A stretch of 64,000 nucleotides of DNA from positions 124,001 through 188,000 of the forward strand of contig NZ_JARSBP010000009.1 of NCBI RefSeq assembly GCF_029623955.1. The letters run 5' to 3'. Of this stretch, positions 1 through 7,260 are shown one piece after another. This DNA is from Mycobacterium sp. 236(2023). GTDB taxonomy: Bacteria > Actinomycetota > Actinomycetes > Mycobacteriales > Mycobacteriaceae. The notes under the pieces are model-generated. The model was not told the origin of the DNA and made no database searches. It saw nothing but the letters and a program-made list of their open reading frames with translations. How positions within the stretch are numbered: position 1 is the stretch's first letter; every line of letters starts with the position of its first letter. Made by a program: the position numbers and the translations under genes.

Positions 1-1
1 G

Positions 2-238
2 TTCGCCGGCAACATCGGCGCCGAGAACCGCTACGAGTACACCGTCGTGGGTGACGCCGTCAACGAGGCGGCGCGACTCGCCGACCATGCCAAGGACTTC
101 GACAGCAGAACCCTGTGCTCGGGCACCGCACACGACCGGGCGAGCCCCGCTGAACGGGCGCTCTGGGCCGGCAACGGCCAGACGACATTACGGGGCCGTG
201 CGGGCGTCACCGACATCTTCGCGCCCTCGGCACGTTAG
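2..238 (+). CDS. Class III adenylate/guanylate cyclase, C-terminal end (partial)
   Basis: The window opens inside this gene. The frame starting at base 2 reads FAGNIGAENRYEYTVVGD followed by AVNEAARLADHAK, the typical end of a class III nucleotidyl cyclase catalytic domain; the GD.VN.AARL block belongs to the part that contacts the nucleotide and stabilises the transition state. Mycobacteria carry many such cyclases, several of them membrane-bound with HAMP domains, but everything upstream is outside the window, so membrane topology and regulation cannot be judged. The stop is TAG at 236-238. The catalytic metal-binding aspartates are not in view. Confidence 0.85.
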   Translation, partial: FAGNIGAENRYEYTVVGDAVNEAARLADHAKDFDSRTLCSGTAHDRASPAERALWAGNGQTTLRGRAGVTDIFAPSAR

Positions 239-261
239 TTCCTGCCCCTAGGTGGGAATGC

Positions 262-1104
262 ATGCGTATGCGTTCCGCAACGGCACCGGCCGCGACGACC
301 GCATCCGCGGCTCGCGCCGACATCCGTGTCGGCGCGCACACCGGGCCGACCAGCGGGCTGGCCGACGGCTGTGCGCAGGCCAACCTCGTCGTCCTCCCGC
401 AAGATCACGCGCTCGATTTTCTGCGCTTCTGCGTGCGCAACCCGGTGCCGTGCCCCGTGCTCGACGTGACCGACACGGGCTCACCGCGCACGCGCCTCGC
501 CGACGACGCCGACCTCCGCAGTGACATTCCGCGATACCGCGTGTTCAGCGACGGCGTGTGCATCGACGAGCCGTCCGACGTGGTGCAGTACTGGCGCGCA
601 GATCTCGTGGCGTTCGTGCTGGGTTGTTCGTTCACATTCGAGTGGGCACTGGCCGCGGCCGGGGTACCGCTGGCACATCAAGACCAGGGCGTCAACGTGC
701 CGATGTACGTCACGAACCGTGCCTGCGTGTCCGCAGGTGTGTTCAGCGGACCCCTGGTGGTGTCGATGCGGCCGGTGCCTCGACACCTCGTCGACCTCGC
801 CGTCAGCGTGACCGCACGGTTTCCCGCGATGCACGGGGCGCCCGTCCACATCGGCGATCCGACGGCGATCGGCATCTGCGACCTCGCCGCACCAGATTTC
901 GGCGACCCCGTGCGGGTCGAACCCGACGACATCCCCGTGTTCTGGGCGTGCGGGGTAACTCCTCAGGTGATTGCCGAGCGGGCCCGGCCGCCGCTGGCGA
1001 TCTTCCACGCACCCGGCCACATGTTCATCACCGACCGACCGCACGGCCACTACGACAGTGCCTCGCGCGAGCAGATCACCGATCAGCCAGGAGGGCACGC
1101 ATGA
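262..1104 (+). CDS. DUF1445 family protein (putative hydro-lyase / D-glutamate cyclase family)
   Basis: A 280-residue protein of the DUF1445 family, whose members are annotated as putative hydro-lyases or D-glutamate cyclases. Family signatures are clear: QANLVVLPQDHALDFLRFC near residue 40, the lines VFSGPLVVSMRP and GAPVHIGDPTAIGI in the middle, and FWACGVTPQ near residue 220. No transmembrane segment or signal peptide is evident, so it should be cytoplasmic. ATG 262 follows AGGTGGG at a good distance; a second ATG sits two codons later. Its stop overlaps the start of the transporter gene as ATGA, so the two are probably co-translated and may act on the same small carboxylate. The actual substrate cannot be read from sequence. 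Confidence 0.85.
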   Translation: MRMRSATAPAATTASAARADIRVGAHTGPTSGLADGCAQANLVVLPQDHALDFLRFCVRNPVPCPVLDVTDTGSPRTRLADDADLRSDIPRYRVFSDGVCIDEPSDVVQYWRADLVAFVLGCSFTFEWALAAAGVPLAHQDQGVNVPMYVTNRACVSAGVFSGPLVVSMRPVPRHLVDLAVSVTARFPAMHGAPVHIGDPTAIGICDLAAPDFGDPVRVEPDDIPVFWACGVTPQVIAERARPPLAIFHAPGHMFITDRPHGHYDSASREQITDQPGGHA

Positions 1105-2420
1105 CCACCGACCAGGACACTCGCAGCCAGACCGGAGCCGAGCCGGGCGCTGTCGGCAGAGCAGTCCGCGGAGCCGCCATCGGCAACACCGTCGAATGGT
1201 TCGACTTCGCGATCTACGGATTCCTCGCCACCTACATCGCCGAGAAGTTCTTTCCGCCCGGCGACGAAACCGCCGCGCTGCTCAACACTTTCGCGATCTT
1301 TGCGGCGGCGTTCTTCATGCGCCCACTCGGTGGCTTCTTCTTCGGCCCGCTCGGCGACCGGATCGGCCGGCAGAAGGTCCTGGCGATCGTCATCCTGTTG
1401 ATGTCCGCCTCGACCCTGGCGATCGGCCTGGTGCCCAGCTACGACACAATCGGCGTTTTCGCGCCGATCCTGCTGCTGCTCTTGCGCTGCCTGCAAGGCT
1501 TTTCCGCAGGCGGCGAGTACGGCAGCGGGGCGTGCTTCCTCGCGGAATATGCATCGGACAAACACCGCGGATTCGTGGTGTCGTTTCTCGTGTGGTCGGT
1601 GGTCGTCGGGTTCCTGCTCGGCTCGATCACCGTCACCGGCCTGGAGACGATGCTCTCGGAGAGCGCCATGGACTCCTACGGGTGGCGAATCCCCTTCCTG
1701 ATCGCCGGTCTTCTCGGAGTGGTGGGCCTCTACATTCGCCTCAAGCTCGGGGACACACCGGAGTTCACGAAGTTGCGCGACGCCGGCGAGGTGTCCGAGT
1801 CGCCGCTCAAGGAGGCGATCACGACGTCGTGGCGGCCGATCCTGCAGATCATCGGCCTCGTCGTGGTTCACAACGTCGGGTTTTACGTCGTTTACACCTT
1901 CCTGCCAAGCTATTTCACGAAGACGCTGGAGTTCAGCAAGACCGACGCGTTCTTCTCGATCACCGTCGCCAGCCTGGTGGGGATCGTGTTGATTCCGCCG
2001 CTGGGTGCGCTGTCCGACCGGATCGGTCGCAAGCCGCTGTTGATCGCCGGCTCTGTCGGATTCGCGGTGTTCGCGTACCCGCTGTTCCTTCTCCTGAACA
2101 CCGGATCGCTGACCGCGGCCATCACCGCCCACGCCGCGCTCGCCGCCATCGAGGCGGTGTTCGTGTGCGCATCGTTGGCCGCGGGTGCAGAACTGTTCGC
2201 CACCCGCGTGCGCTCCAGCGGCTATTCAATCGGTTACAACGTCTCGGTCGCGATCTTCGGCGGCACCGCTCCTTATGTCGCGACGTGGCTGGTGTCGAGG
2301 ACCGGGAACGACATCGCTCCGGCGTTCTATGTGATCGGCGCCGCGGTCGTCACTCTGCTGACGGTGTTGACGATGCGCGAAACAGCAGGGCGACGGTTGC
2401 GAAAGCTGTTGTCGGACTAA
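1101..2420 (+). CDS. MFS transporter, metabolite:H+ symporter (MHS) type
   Basis: A 439-residue inner-membrane transporter with about twelve hydrophobic segments. The N-terminal GNTVEWFDFAIYGF is the hallmark of the ProP/KgtP-like metabolite:H+ symporter family; GDRIGRQK between helices 2 and 3 and LSDRIGRKP in the second half are the duplicated MFS loop motifs. The family imports organic acids, betaines and aromatic acids. ATG 1101 overlaps the DUF1445 stop by four bases, implying coupled expression and a shared pathway. The stop overlaps the convergent SDR gene by four bases. The substrate is unknown. Confidence 0.9.
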   Translation: MTTDQDTRSQTGAEPGAVGRAVRGAAIGNTVEWFDFAIYGFLATYIAEKFFPPGDETAALLNTFAIFAAAFFMRPLGGFFFGPLGDRIGRQKVLAIVILLMSASTLAIGLVPSYDTIGVFAPILLLLLRCLQGFSAGGEYGSGACFLAEYASDKHRGFVVSFLVWSVVVGFLLGSITVTGLETMLSESAMDSYGWRIPFLIAGLLGVVGLYIRLKLGDTPEFTKLRDAGEVSESPLKEAITTSWRPILQIIGLVVVHNVGFYVVYTFLPSYFTKTLEFSKTDAFFSITVASLVGIVLIPPLGALSDRIGRKPLLIAGSVGFAVFAYPLFLLLNTGSLTAAITAHAALAAIEAVFVCASLAAGAELFATRVRSSGYSIGYNVSVAIFGGTAPYVATWLVSRTGNDIAPAFYVIGAAVVTLLTVLTMRETAGRRLRKLLSD

Positions 2421-3232
2421 TCATTTCCCATTGAGGCCGCACTTGCCTGCATGATGAACCGGACCGCGTCGTTACGGGACACCGAACCGAGCATCTGCGC
2501 GCCCGCGCGCATGGCCTCCCCCACGATCCATGTCGGCCCATTGGTCAGGTTGTCGAACGCCTCGGAGATCACGTCGTCGACCGGTACGGCGTCCTTCGGG
2601 CGCTCATCCGTGGTCGCGATCGTGCCGCGGGTGTGTTCGAGGCGGCGCAGTGCGGGCGTGTCCGTCTTGCTGAGGATCAGCCCGAGAACGTCGATGCCTT
2701 TGTCGTGCAGTTCAGTCCACAGCGCTTCGGCGAACACCATGTCGAAGGCTTTCGTCGCGCTGTAGGCCACCATGTTGGGGCCGCCGGCGAAGCCGGCCCC
2801 TGAGCCGAAGATGACGATGCCTCCGCGAGCGCGCGACACCATGCCCTGGGCGTAGTGGTGGCTCAGCTGCACCGGTACGAGACAGTTGCGGCGCAACATC
2901 GCCTCGGCGGAGCTGACAGGTTGCGCGAGAAAGGGTTTGAAGTCCGGGTCGGCGCCGGCACAGTAGACAAGCATGCCGATCTCCAGATCCTGCGTTCCGT
3001 CGATCACCGTCGACGCGGCATCGTCGGACGCGAGATCGACAGCCAGCACCCGGGTTTGGACCCCGAAACGATCCGAAAGAGAGGACGCGAGCTCGGCCAG
3101 AACCGATGGCCGGCGCGAGAGAAGAACCACGTTGACACCGCGACCGGCGAGCGCGGCGGCGAACGCCGACCCGACGCCGTCGGATGCGCCGGCGACCAGC
3201 GCCCAGGGGCCGTATTTCTCGGCGAAGCTCAT
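2417..3232 (-). CDS. Short-chain dehydrogenase/reductase
   Basis: A 271-residue classical SDR. The cofactor motif GASDGVGSA lies at residues 15-23, the NNAG-like strand is replaced by VYCAGAD, and the catalytic pair is in YSATKAF near residue 165. It should oxidise or reduce a hydroxyl/keto group with NAD(P). It is the last gene of a three-gene minus-strand operon: its ATG overlaps the stop of the SnoaL-like gene as ATGA. Co-expression with a SnoaL-like protein and a zinc-type dehydrogenase suggests steps of one catabolic route for an alicyclic or steroid-like substrate; that link is inference from context. Confidence 0.9.
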   Translation of the reverse strand: MSFAEKYGPWALVAGASDGVGSAFAAALAGRGVNVVLLSRRPSVLAELASSLSDRFGVQTRVLAVDLASDDAASTVIDGTQDLEIGMLVYCAGADPDFKPFLAQPVSSAEAMLRRNCLVPVQLSHHYAQGMVSRARGGIVIFGSGAGFAGGPNMVAYSATKAFDMVFAEALWTELHDKGIDVLGLILSKTDTPALRRLEHTRGTIATTDERPKDAVPVDDVISEAFDNLTNGPTWIVGEAMRAGAQMLGSVSRNDAVRFIMQASAASMGND

Positions 3233-3642
3233 CCCGCCGTGACCGTCCTGACGATGACGGTCGTGAACCGCCGTCGCCTGATCCGCCAGCCCGCGTCGGT
3301 TCGGACCAACTCGTCGTCGTAGAAGCCGGCAGCGTTGACGCCGGAGGTGTTGTCCTGCGACATGATCAGCGCGTCGACGTAGGCGCGCGCGGTGGCGGTG
3401 TCACCGTCGACCGTCGCGGTCTGGTTGGTGATCCTGTGCAAAGTGTGGCCTGCCATGTCATGCGCGGCGACCATGAAGTCGACCACGGCATCGACACCGT
3501 GCCACACACCGATGTCGCCGTAGTCGAGTTCGCAGTCGTCGGTGAACACCGTGCGGAACAACGGCCAGTCACGACTGTCGATCCCGGTGGCATAGCGCAC
3601 CAGCACATCGCTGATGTCGCGACGATCGTCTGGCTCAGTCAT
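3229..3642 (-). CDS. Nuclear transport factor 2 / SnoaL-like protein
   Basis: A 137-residue alpha+beta barrel protein of the NTF2/SnoaL-like group. It shows the usual order: an N-terminal helix with DVLVRYATGIDSRDW, FTDDCELDYGD, a central RITNQTATVDGDTATARAYV strand pair and a final RRRFTTVIV strand. Members act as small dehydratases, isomerases or hydroxylation partners in steroid, terpene and aromatic catabolism, or are simply ligand-binding. It starts where the dehydrogenase gene ends (TGATG) and ends inside the start of the SDR gene (ATGA), so all three are made together. Confidence 0.85.
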   Translation of the reverse strand: MTEPDDRRDISDVLVRYATGIDSRDWPLFRTVFTDDCELDYGDIGVWHGVDAVVDFMVAAHDMAGHTLHRITNQTATVDGDTATARAYVDALIMSQDNTSGVNAAGFYDDELVRTDAGWRIRRRRFTTVIVRTVTAG

Positions 3643-4688
3643 CAGCAGTCTCCGTTCGGGTGGACGACGATCCGCGGCGGACCGTCCGACGTGCGCGCCA
3701 GGTCGAGTGCGTGGGGAACGTCGTCGAGGGTGATCGCCTTGCCGACGCAGGGCAGCGGATCGAGGCGGCCCGCTGCGATGGCGTCAAGAGTGCCGTACCA
3801 GTCCTGCGGCATCGGACCGCCACCGAACTGGATCGTGACGCCGGCCCGGGTGGCGGCGGTGATATCGAGACTGTCGCCGGTGTACCAGCCGCCTGCGCAA
3901 TAGATCCGGGTTCCCATGTCGGATTCCTCGACCAACTTCTGGATCAGGCCAGCGGCACCAACGCACTCGAAGACCGCCAGAGCTCCCCAGAGGTTGCGCG
4001 CGGCTCGAAGCTCCCGCCACACCTCGAACGGTGAGCGCTGCGAGGGGTCCACGATGATATGCGCACCGAAACGTGTTGCCAATTCTCGGCGCTCGGGCTT
4101 GTAATCGGACACGATGATCGGCTCGACACCACGAGCTGCCAGCGCCGCCACCGCCGAGAGCCCGATTGCGCCGGCCCCGATGACGAGCGGAACCTCGCCT
4201 GGTTGCACATGCGCGGAGCGTACATAGAACTCGCCGACCGCGAATGCATCGACCAGAGCCACTGCGTCACTGGCTACTTCGCCGGACACCGCCCTGGCGA
4301 TCGATTCGGCGACGACGACGAGTTCCCCGAAACTGCCCTGCGCTTCGGGATGCTGTCCGATGATCCGTGCGCCCCCGGCACCGCCGTCGACGAGCCGGAT
4401 CGGGATCGACGTCACCCGGGTTCCGGCCGGGAACTGGTCGGTGCAGCCCGGCCCGTGGCCTATCACCTCGCCGACGAATTCATGACCGAGAACGATGTCG
4501 CGGTCGGCGTCGTAGAGCGAGCGCCCGGTCGGGTCGTCGATGCCCATTTCCGGGTGATCCATGAAGTGCACGTCGGACGCGCAGATCGCGGTGCTCAACG
4601 TCTTGAGAAGCAACTCTCCCTGCCCCGGAACAGGATCCGCGATGTCCTTGACCTCGAGACGACCATGCCTCAGAGCTACCGCGCGCAT
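3642..4688 (-). CDS. Zinc-binding medium-chain alcohol dehydrogenase
   Basis: A 348-residue medium-chain dehydrogenase. The catalytic-zinc region AICASDVHFM lies near residue 35, followed by GHEFVGEVIG; the Rossmann motif GAGAIGLSAVAAL is near residue 165 with the acidic end SDYKPERRE typical of NAD preference. The structural zinc cysteine cluster is not obvious, as in sorbitol-type members lacking that lobe. ATG 4688 was preferred over the ATG five codons upstream because AAGGAG stands at the right distance only for the inner one. It is the first gene of the minus-strand operon and is divergent from the IclR regulator across a perfect palindrome, so it is probably its target. Confidence 0.88.
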   Translation of the reverse strand: MRAVALRHGRLEVKDIADPVPGQGELLLKTLSTAICASDVHFMDHPEMGIDDPTGRSLYDADRDIVLGHEFVGEVIGHGPGCTDQFPAGTRVTSIPIRLVDGGAGGARIIGQHPEAQGSFGELVVVAESIARAVSGEVASDAVALVDAFAVGEFYVRSAHVQPGEVPLVIGAGAIGLSAVAALAARGVEPIIVSDYKPERRELATRFGAHIIVDPSQRSPFEVWRELRAARNLWGALAVFECVGAAGLIQKLVEESDMGTRIYCAGGWYTGDSLDITAATRAGVTIQFGGGPMPQDWYGTLDAIAAGRLDPLPCVGKAITLDDVPHALDLARTSDGPPRIVVHPNGDC

Positions 4689-4704
4689 CCCGACTCCTTG
4701 CATT

Positions 4705-4720
4705 TCTCGAATATTCGAGA
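4705..4720. promoter_or_regulatory. Perfect 16-bp palindrome, probable IclR operator
   Basis: TCTCGAATATTCGAGA is an exact inverted repeat lying between the divergent dehydrogenase operon and the IclR-type gene; an extra half copy TTTCTCGA follows at 4724-4731. Its position over both start regions suits an autoregulatory operator. No experiment is implied; the assignment is by position and symmetry. Confidence 0.7.
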
Positions 4721-4776
4721 TAGTTTCTCGATGCTCTTGCGCAGACTATAGGAAGTGCACCAGGGAGGGTCAAGGA

Positions 4777-5691
4777 ATGGCCGGCTCCGCGCCCACCGAT
4801 CGCGTGGTCGACATCGTCGAATTGCTGTCACGGCCAGGCCACGAAGCTCTCCGGTTCTCCGACGTCGTTGCGCAGCTGGCACTCACCCAAGCCACCGCGC
4901 ATGCCATCCTCGCGACTTTGTGCGAGCGCGGCTGGGTCTCCCGCGACCCGACGACCAAGACCTATTCGCTCGGCCCCGCGCTTGCTGCCGTCGGCGCACG
5001 CGCGGACCTGACCCGGCCACTCGTTCACGCCGCACGGGCGGTCATGCAACGACTCCACGATGAAACCGGCTACGCAAGCTCCATTCTGGAGCGCCTCTCG
5101 GCATCCCTGATCGTCGCGGCACACGTCAGCGCCGACGATTCGACTCCCGCACTCGGCCCCGGTGACCGGATCCCCTACACCCCTCCGTTCGGTGTGGCGC
5201 TGGCTGCATGGGATGCCCCCGACGGCAGGCAGGCGTGGCTCCGCCGTGGCGGCAACGCCCCGGAATTGGTCGAGCGATTAGAGGCGGTGCTGACCAAGGC
5301 CCGTGGACGCGGCTTCGACATCGACTGGACCACACCGGCGATGGCGCAGGCCGCGGAGCTTGTCGTGCGGCTGCAGCGTGACGGTGTGCCGGCTCAGGTC
5401 GCCGACATCATGGACCGGCTGCTGGTGGAATGCACCGCGGTGGGGCTGCTCCCCGACGACGACCCGGCTCGGCGCAATCAGCCTGTCGCCACGATTGCCG
5501 CACCAGTGTTGGATGAACACGGCTTCGCAGCACTGATCCTCGCAATCCATCCGTTGAAGCCGTTGTCCGCCAGGGAAATTCGGTCGCTCGGGGTGCGGGT
5601 CAATAATCTCGCGGCCGAGCTCAGCGATCGGCCGGTTCGTACCTCAACATCGTCACCTCGTGCTCGGGGTAGTCGCAGAACACCGGCTTGA
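4777..5691 (+). CDS. IclR-family transcriptional regulator
   Basis: A 304-residue regulator. The N-terminal winged helix (about residues 8-65) contains LALTQATAHAILATLCERGWV followed by the wing DPTTKTYSLGP, the standard IclR layout; the remaining 230 residues form the ligand-binding domain. IclR proteins usually sense a pathway intermediate and control an adjacent operon. ATG 4777 has AGGGAGG and AAGGA upstream. It is divergent from the dehydrogenase/SnoaL/SDR operon across a 16-bp palindrome. Its last 70 bases overlap the convergent DUF35 gene, whose end is well conserved, so the C-terminal tail of this protein (Ser/Arg-rich) may be non-essential. Confidence 0.88.
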   Translation: MAGSAPTDRVVDIVELLSRPGHEALRFSDVVAQLALTQATAHAILATLCERGWVSRDPTTKTYSLGPALAAVGARADLTRPLVHAARAVMQRLHDETGYASSILERLSASLIVAAHVSADDSTPALGPGDRIPYTPPFGVALAAWDAPDGRQAWLRRGGNAPELVERLEAVLTKARGRGFDIDWTTPAMAQAAELVVRLQRDGVPAQVADIMDRLLVECTAVGLLPDDDPARRNQPVATIAAPVLDEHGFAALILAIHPLKPLSAREIRSLGVRVNNLAAELSDRPVRTSTSSPRARGSRRTPA

Positions 5692-6037
5692 CCCGCATGC
5701 CGATCGCGATGTCCTCGGGCTCGATGTTGACCAGCTCGGTCGAAAAGCGCGGACCCTCATCCCACTCGACGATCGCCAGCAGTTGCGGCACGGCATCGGC
5801 GAAATGCGGGCCGACCGGACGCCGGGCCACCGTGAACGAGTAAACCGTCCCCATCCCGGAGATCTCGCGCCATTCGAGGTCGTCGGCCAACGTGCGCGGG
5901 GCCCGGACCCGTGGATAGAACACGTACGACTCCGACGACGGCGAGTACTGGATCACCACCCGGTGCTCGGCCAGGCCGTCCCAGAACGGCGCACTAGTCG
6001 GGGTTTTCACCGGCATCGGACGTTGCAGACCTGTCAC
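5621..6037 (-). CDS. DUF35 / OB-fold protein, partner of the adjacent thiolase
   Basis: A 138-residue protein of the DUF35 OB-fold group. It has the N-terminal helix PFWDGLAEHRVVIQ, a FYPR segment where zinc-bearing members have cysteines, then GTVYSFTVARRPV and PQLLAIVEWDEGPR in the OB domain. DUF35 proteins form complexes with thiolase-like proteins in steroid side-chain retro-aldol cleavage (ChsH2-Ltp2) and with acyl-CoA hydratases. The GTG at 6037, three bases from the thiolase stop, was chosen because GGAGGGAG precedes it; an ATG lies seven codons in. Zinc-finger cysteines of the rubredoxin-like part appear missing. Confidence 0.85.
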   Translation of the reverse strand: MTGLQRPMPVKTPTSAPFWDGLAEHRVVIQYSPSSESYVFYPRVRAPRTLADDLEWREISGMGTVYSFTVARRPVGPHFADAVPQLLAIVEWDEGPRFSTELVNIEPEDIAIGMRVKPVFCDYPEHEVTMLRYEPADR

Positions 6038-6039
6038 GG

Positions 6040-7248
6040 TCAGTCTCCCTCCAGGACGAGAGTGGTCTGTTCGGACAGGATGCCGCCGTTGCCCGACACG
6101 AATGCCCGGTCGCATTGTGCAACTTGGGCGGCACCGGCTCGTCCCATGATCTGCCGAGTCGCGTCACAGACGTGGTGCATGCCGCCGGCGTTGCCCGCCT
6201 GCCCGAATCCGAGTTGTCCACCAGCGGTGTTGAGCGGGAAGTCGCCTCTGAACGTCAGATCGTGCTCAGAGACGAACTCCATGCCCTTGCCCTTCTCGCA
6301 GAAGCCGGCGTCCTCGAGGCTCAGCAGCACGGTGATCGTGTAACAGTCGTAGATGGAGACCATGTCCATCTGCTCGCGTGTCAGACCCGACATCGCGAAC
6401 GCGGTGTCGGCCGCGCGCGCGATGGGTGTCTGCAGCAGATCCTCTGCATAGGTCGGCGTCTTGTACGGCACCTGCTCACCGAATCCCTTGACCCACACCG
6501 GCCGGTTCTTCGCCTTGGCGGCGACCTCGGCGCTGGCCACCACCACCGCAGCACCGCCCACGCACGGCATCACGATCTCCAGCATGTGCAGCGGGTCCGC
6601 GATGACGGGGCTCGCCAGCACATCCTCGATGGACAGCGGCTTGTCCTTCCAGATCGCCCCCTCGGTGTGATTGGCGTTCACACGTTGGTCCACCACGATC
6701 TTGGCCATCGCGCGTTCGTCGTAGCCGTACACCGACGCGTACCGCTGTGCGACCTGACCGTACGGGCCGTTCTGACCGAGATTGCCGTAGGGAATCTCGA
6801 ATTCGGCTTGCGGCGAACCGAACTGATTACTCGATGCACCGAAGAATACGGCGTCGATGAGCGGCTTGGCCTTCTTCTCCGACGTCGGGGTGAGATAGCG
6901 GGCGGGAATCGCACACAGCACCACATCGCAGATGCCGAGTTCGATGGCGGCCGCCGCACGCCACACCATCCCGACCGCACTGGCACCGCCGAGGTCGACG
7001 AGCTCGGCGAAACCGGCCCGCACGCCCAGGTATTCGGCGACCGTCGACGGCACGAAGATCTCCGATTCGGCCAGGTGCGATGTCACGATGCCGTCGACCA
7101 GCTCACCGGACAGCCCCGCATCGTCCAGCGCCGCCGAACCGAGCTCGGCCCACTGCTCCAGCGTGAATGGGGCAATGCCGGCCTTGCTCAGGCGCTCCGG
7201 TGGCAGTTCCACGAAGCCGACGATCGCGGCTTCACCGCGCAAACCCAT
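6040..7248 (-). CDS. Thiolase-like lipid-transfer protein (SCP-x/Ltp type, no nucleophilic Cys)
   Basis: A 402-residue thiolase-fold protein. Where true thiolases have the cysteine nucleophile, this one reads DLGGASAVGMVWRAAAAIE (near residue 87), so the classical Claisen chemistry is not available. YDCYTITVLLSLE, GGQLGFGQAGNAGG and SGNGGILSEQ match SCP-x thiolases. In steroid degraders, cysteine-less relatives (Ltp2) work as retro-aldolases together with a DUF35 protein, exactly the pair encoded here. The gene lies between acyl-CoA dehydrogenase and DUF35 genes in one minus-strand operon. The retro-aldolase role is inferred; a degradative or biosynthetic condensation remains possible. Confidence 0.85.
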   Translation of the reverse strand: MGLRGEAAIVGFVELPPERLSKAGIAPFTLEQWAELGSAALDDAGLSGELVDGIVTSHLAESEIFVPSTVAEYLGVRAGFAELVDLGGASAVGMVWRAAAAIELGICDVVLCAIPARYLTPTSEKKAKPLIDAVFFGASSNQFGSPQAEFEIPYGNLGQNGPYGQVAQRYASVYGYDERAMAKIVVDQRVNANHTEGAIWKDKPLSIEDVLASPVIADPLHMLEIVMPCVGGAAVVVASAEVAAKAKNRPVWVKGFGEQVPYKTPTYAEDLLQTPIARAADTAFAMSGLTREQMDMVSIYDCYTITVLLSLEDAGFCEKGKGMEFVSEHDLTFRGDFPLNTAGGQLGFGQAGNAGGMHHVCDATRQIMGRAGAAQVAQCDRAFVSGNGGILSEQTTLVLEGD

Positions 7249-7260
7249 GTGCTGCTCTCC

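Noticed and set aside
1083..2132. 349-codon minus-strand frame under the transporter
   Set aside because: Glu/Arg/Gln-rich shadow of the MFS gene with no ribosome site or motif.
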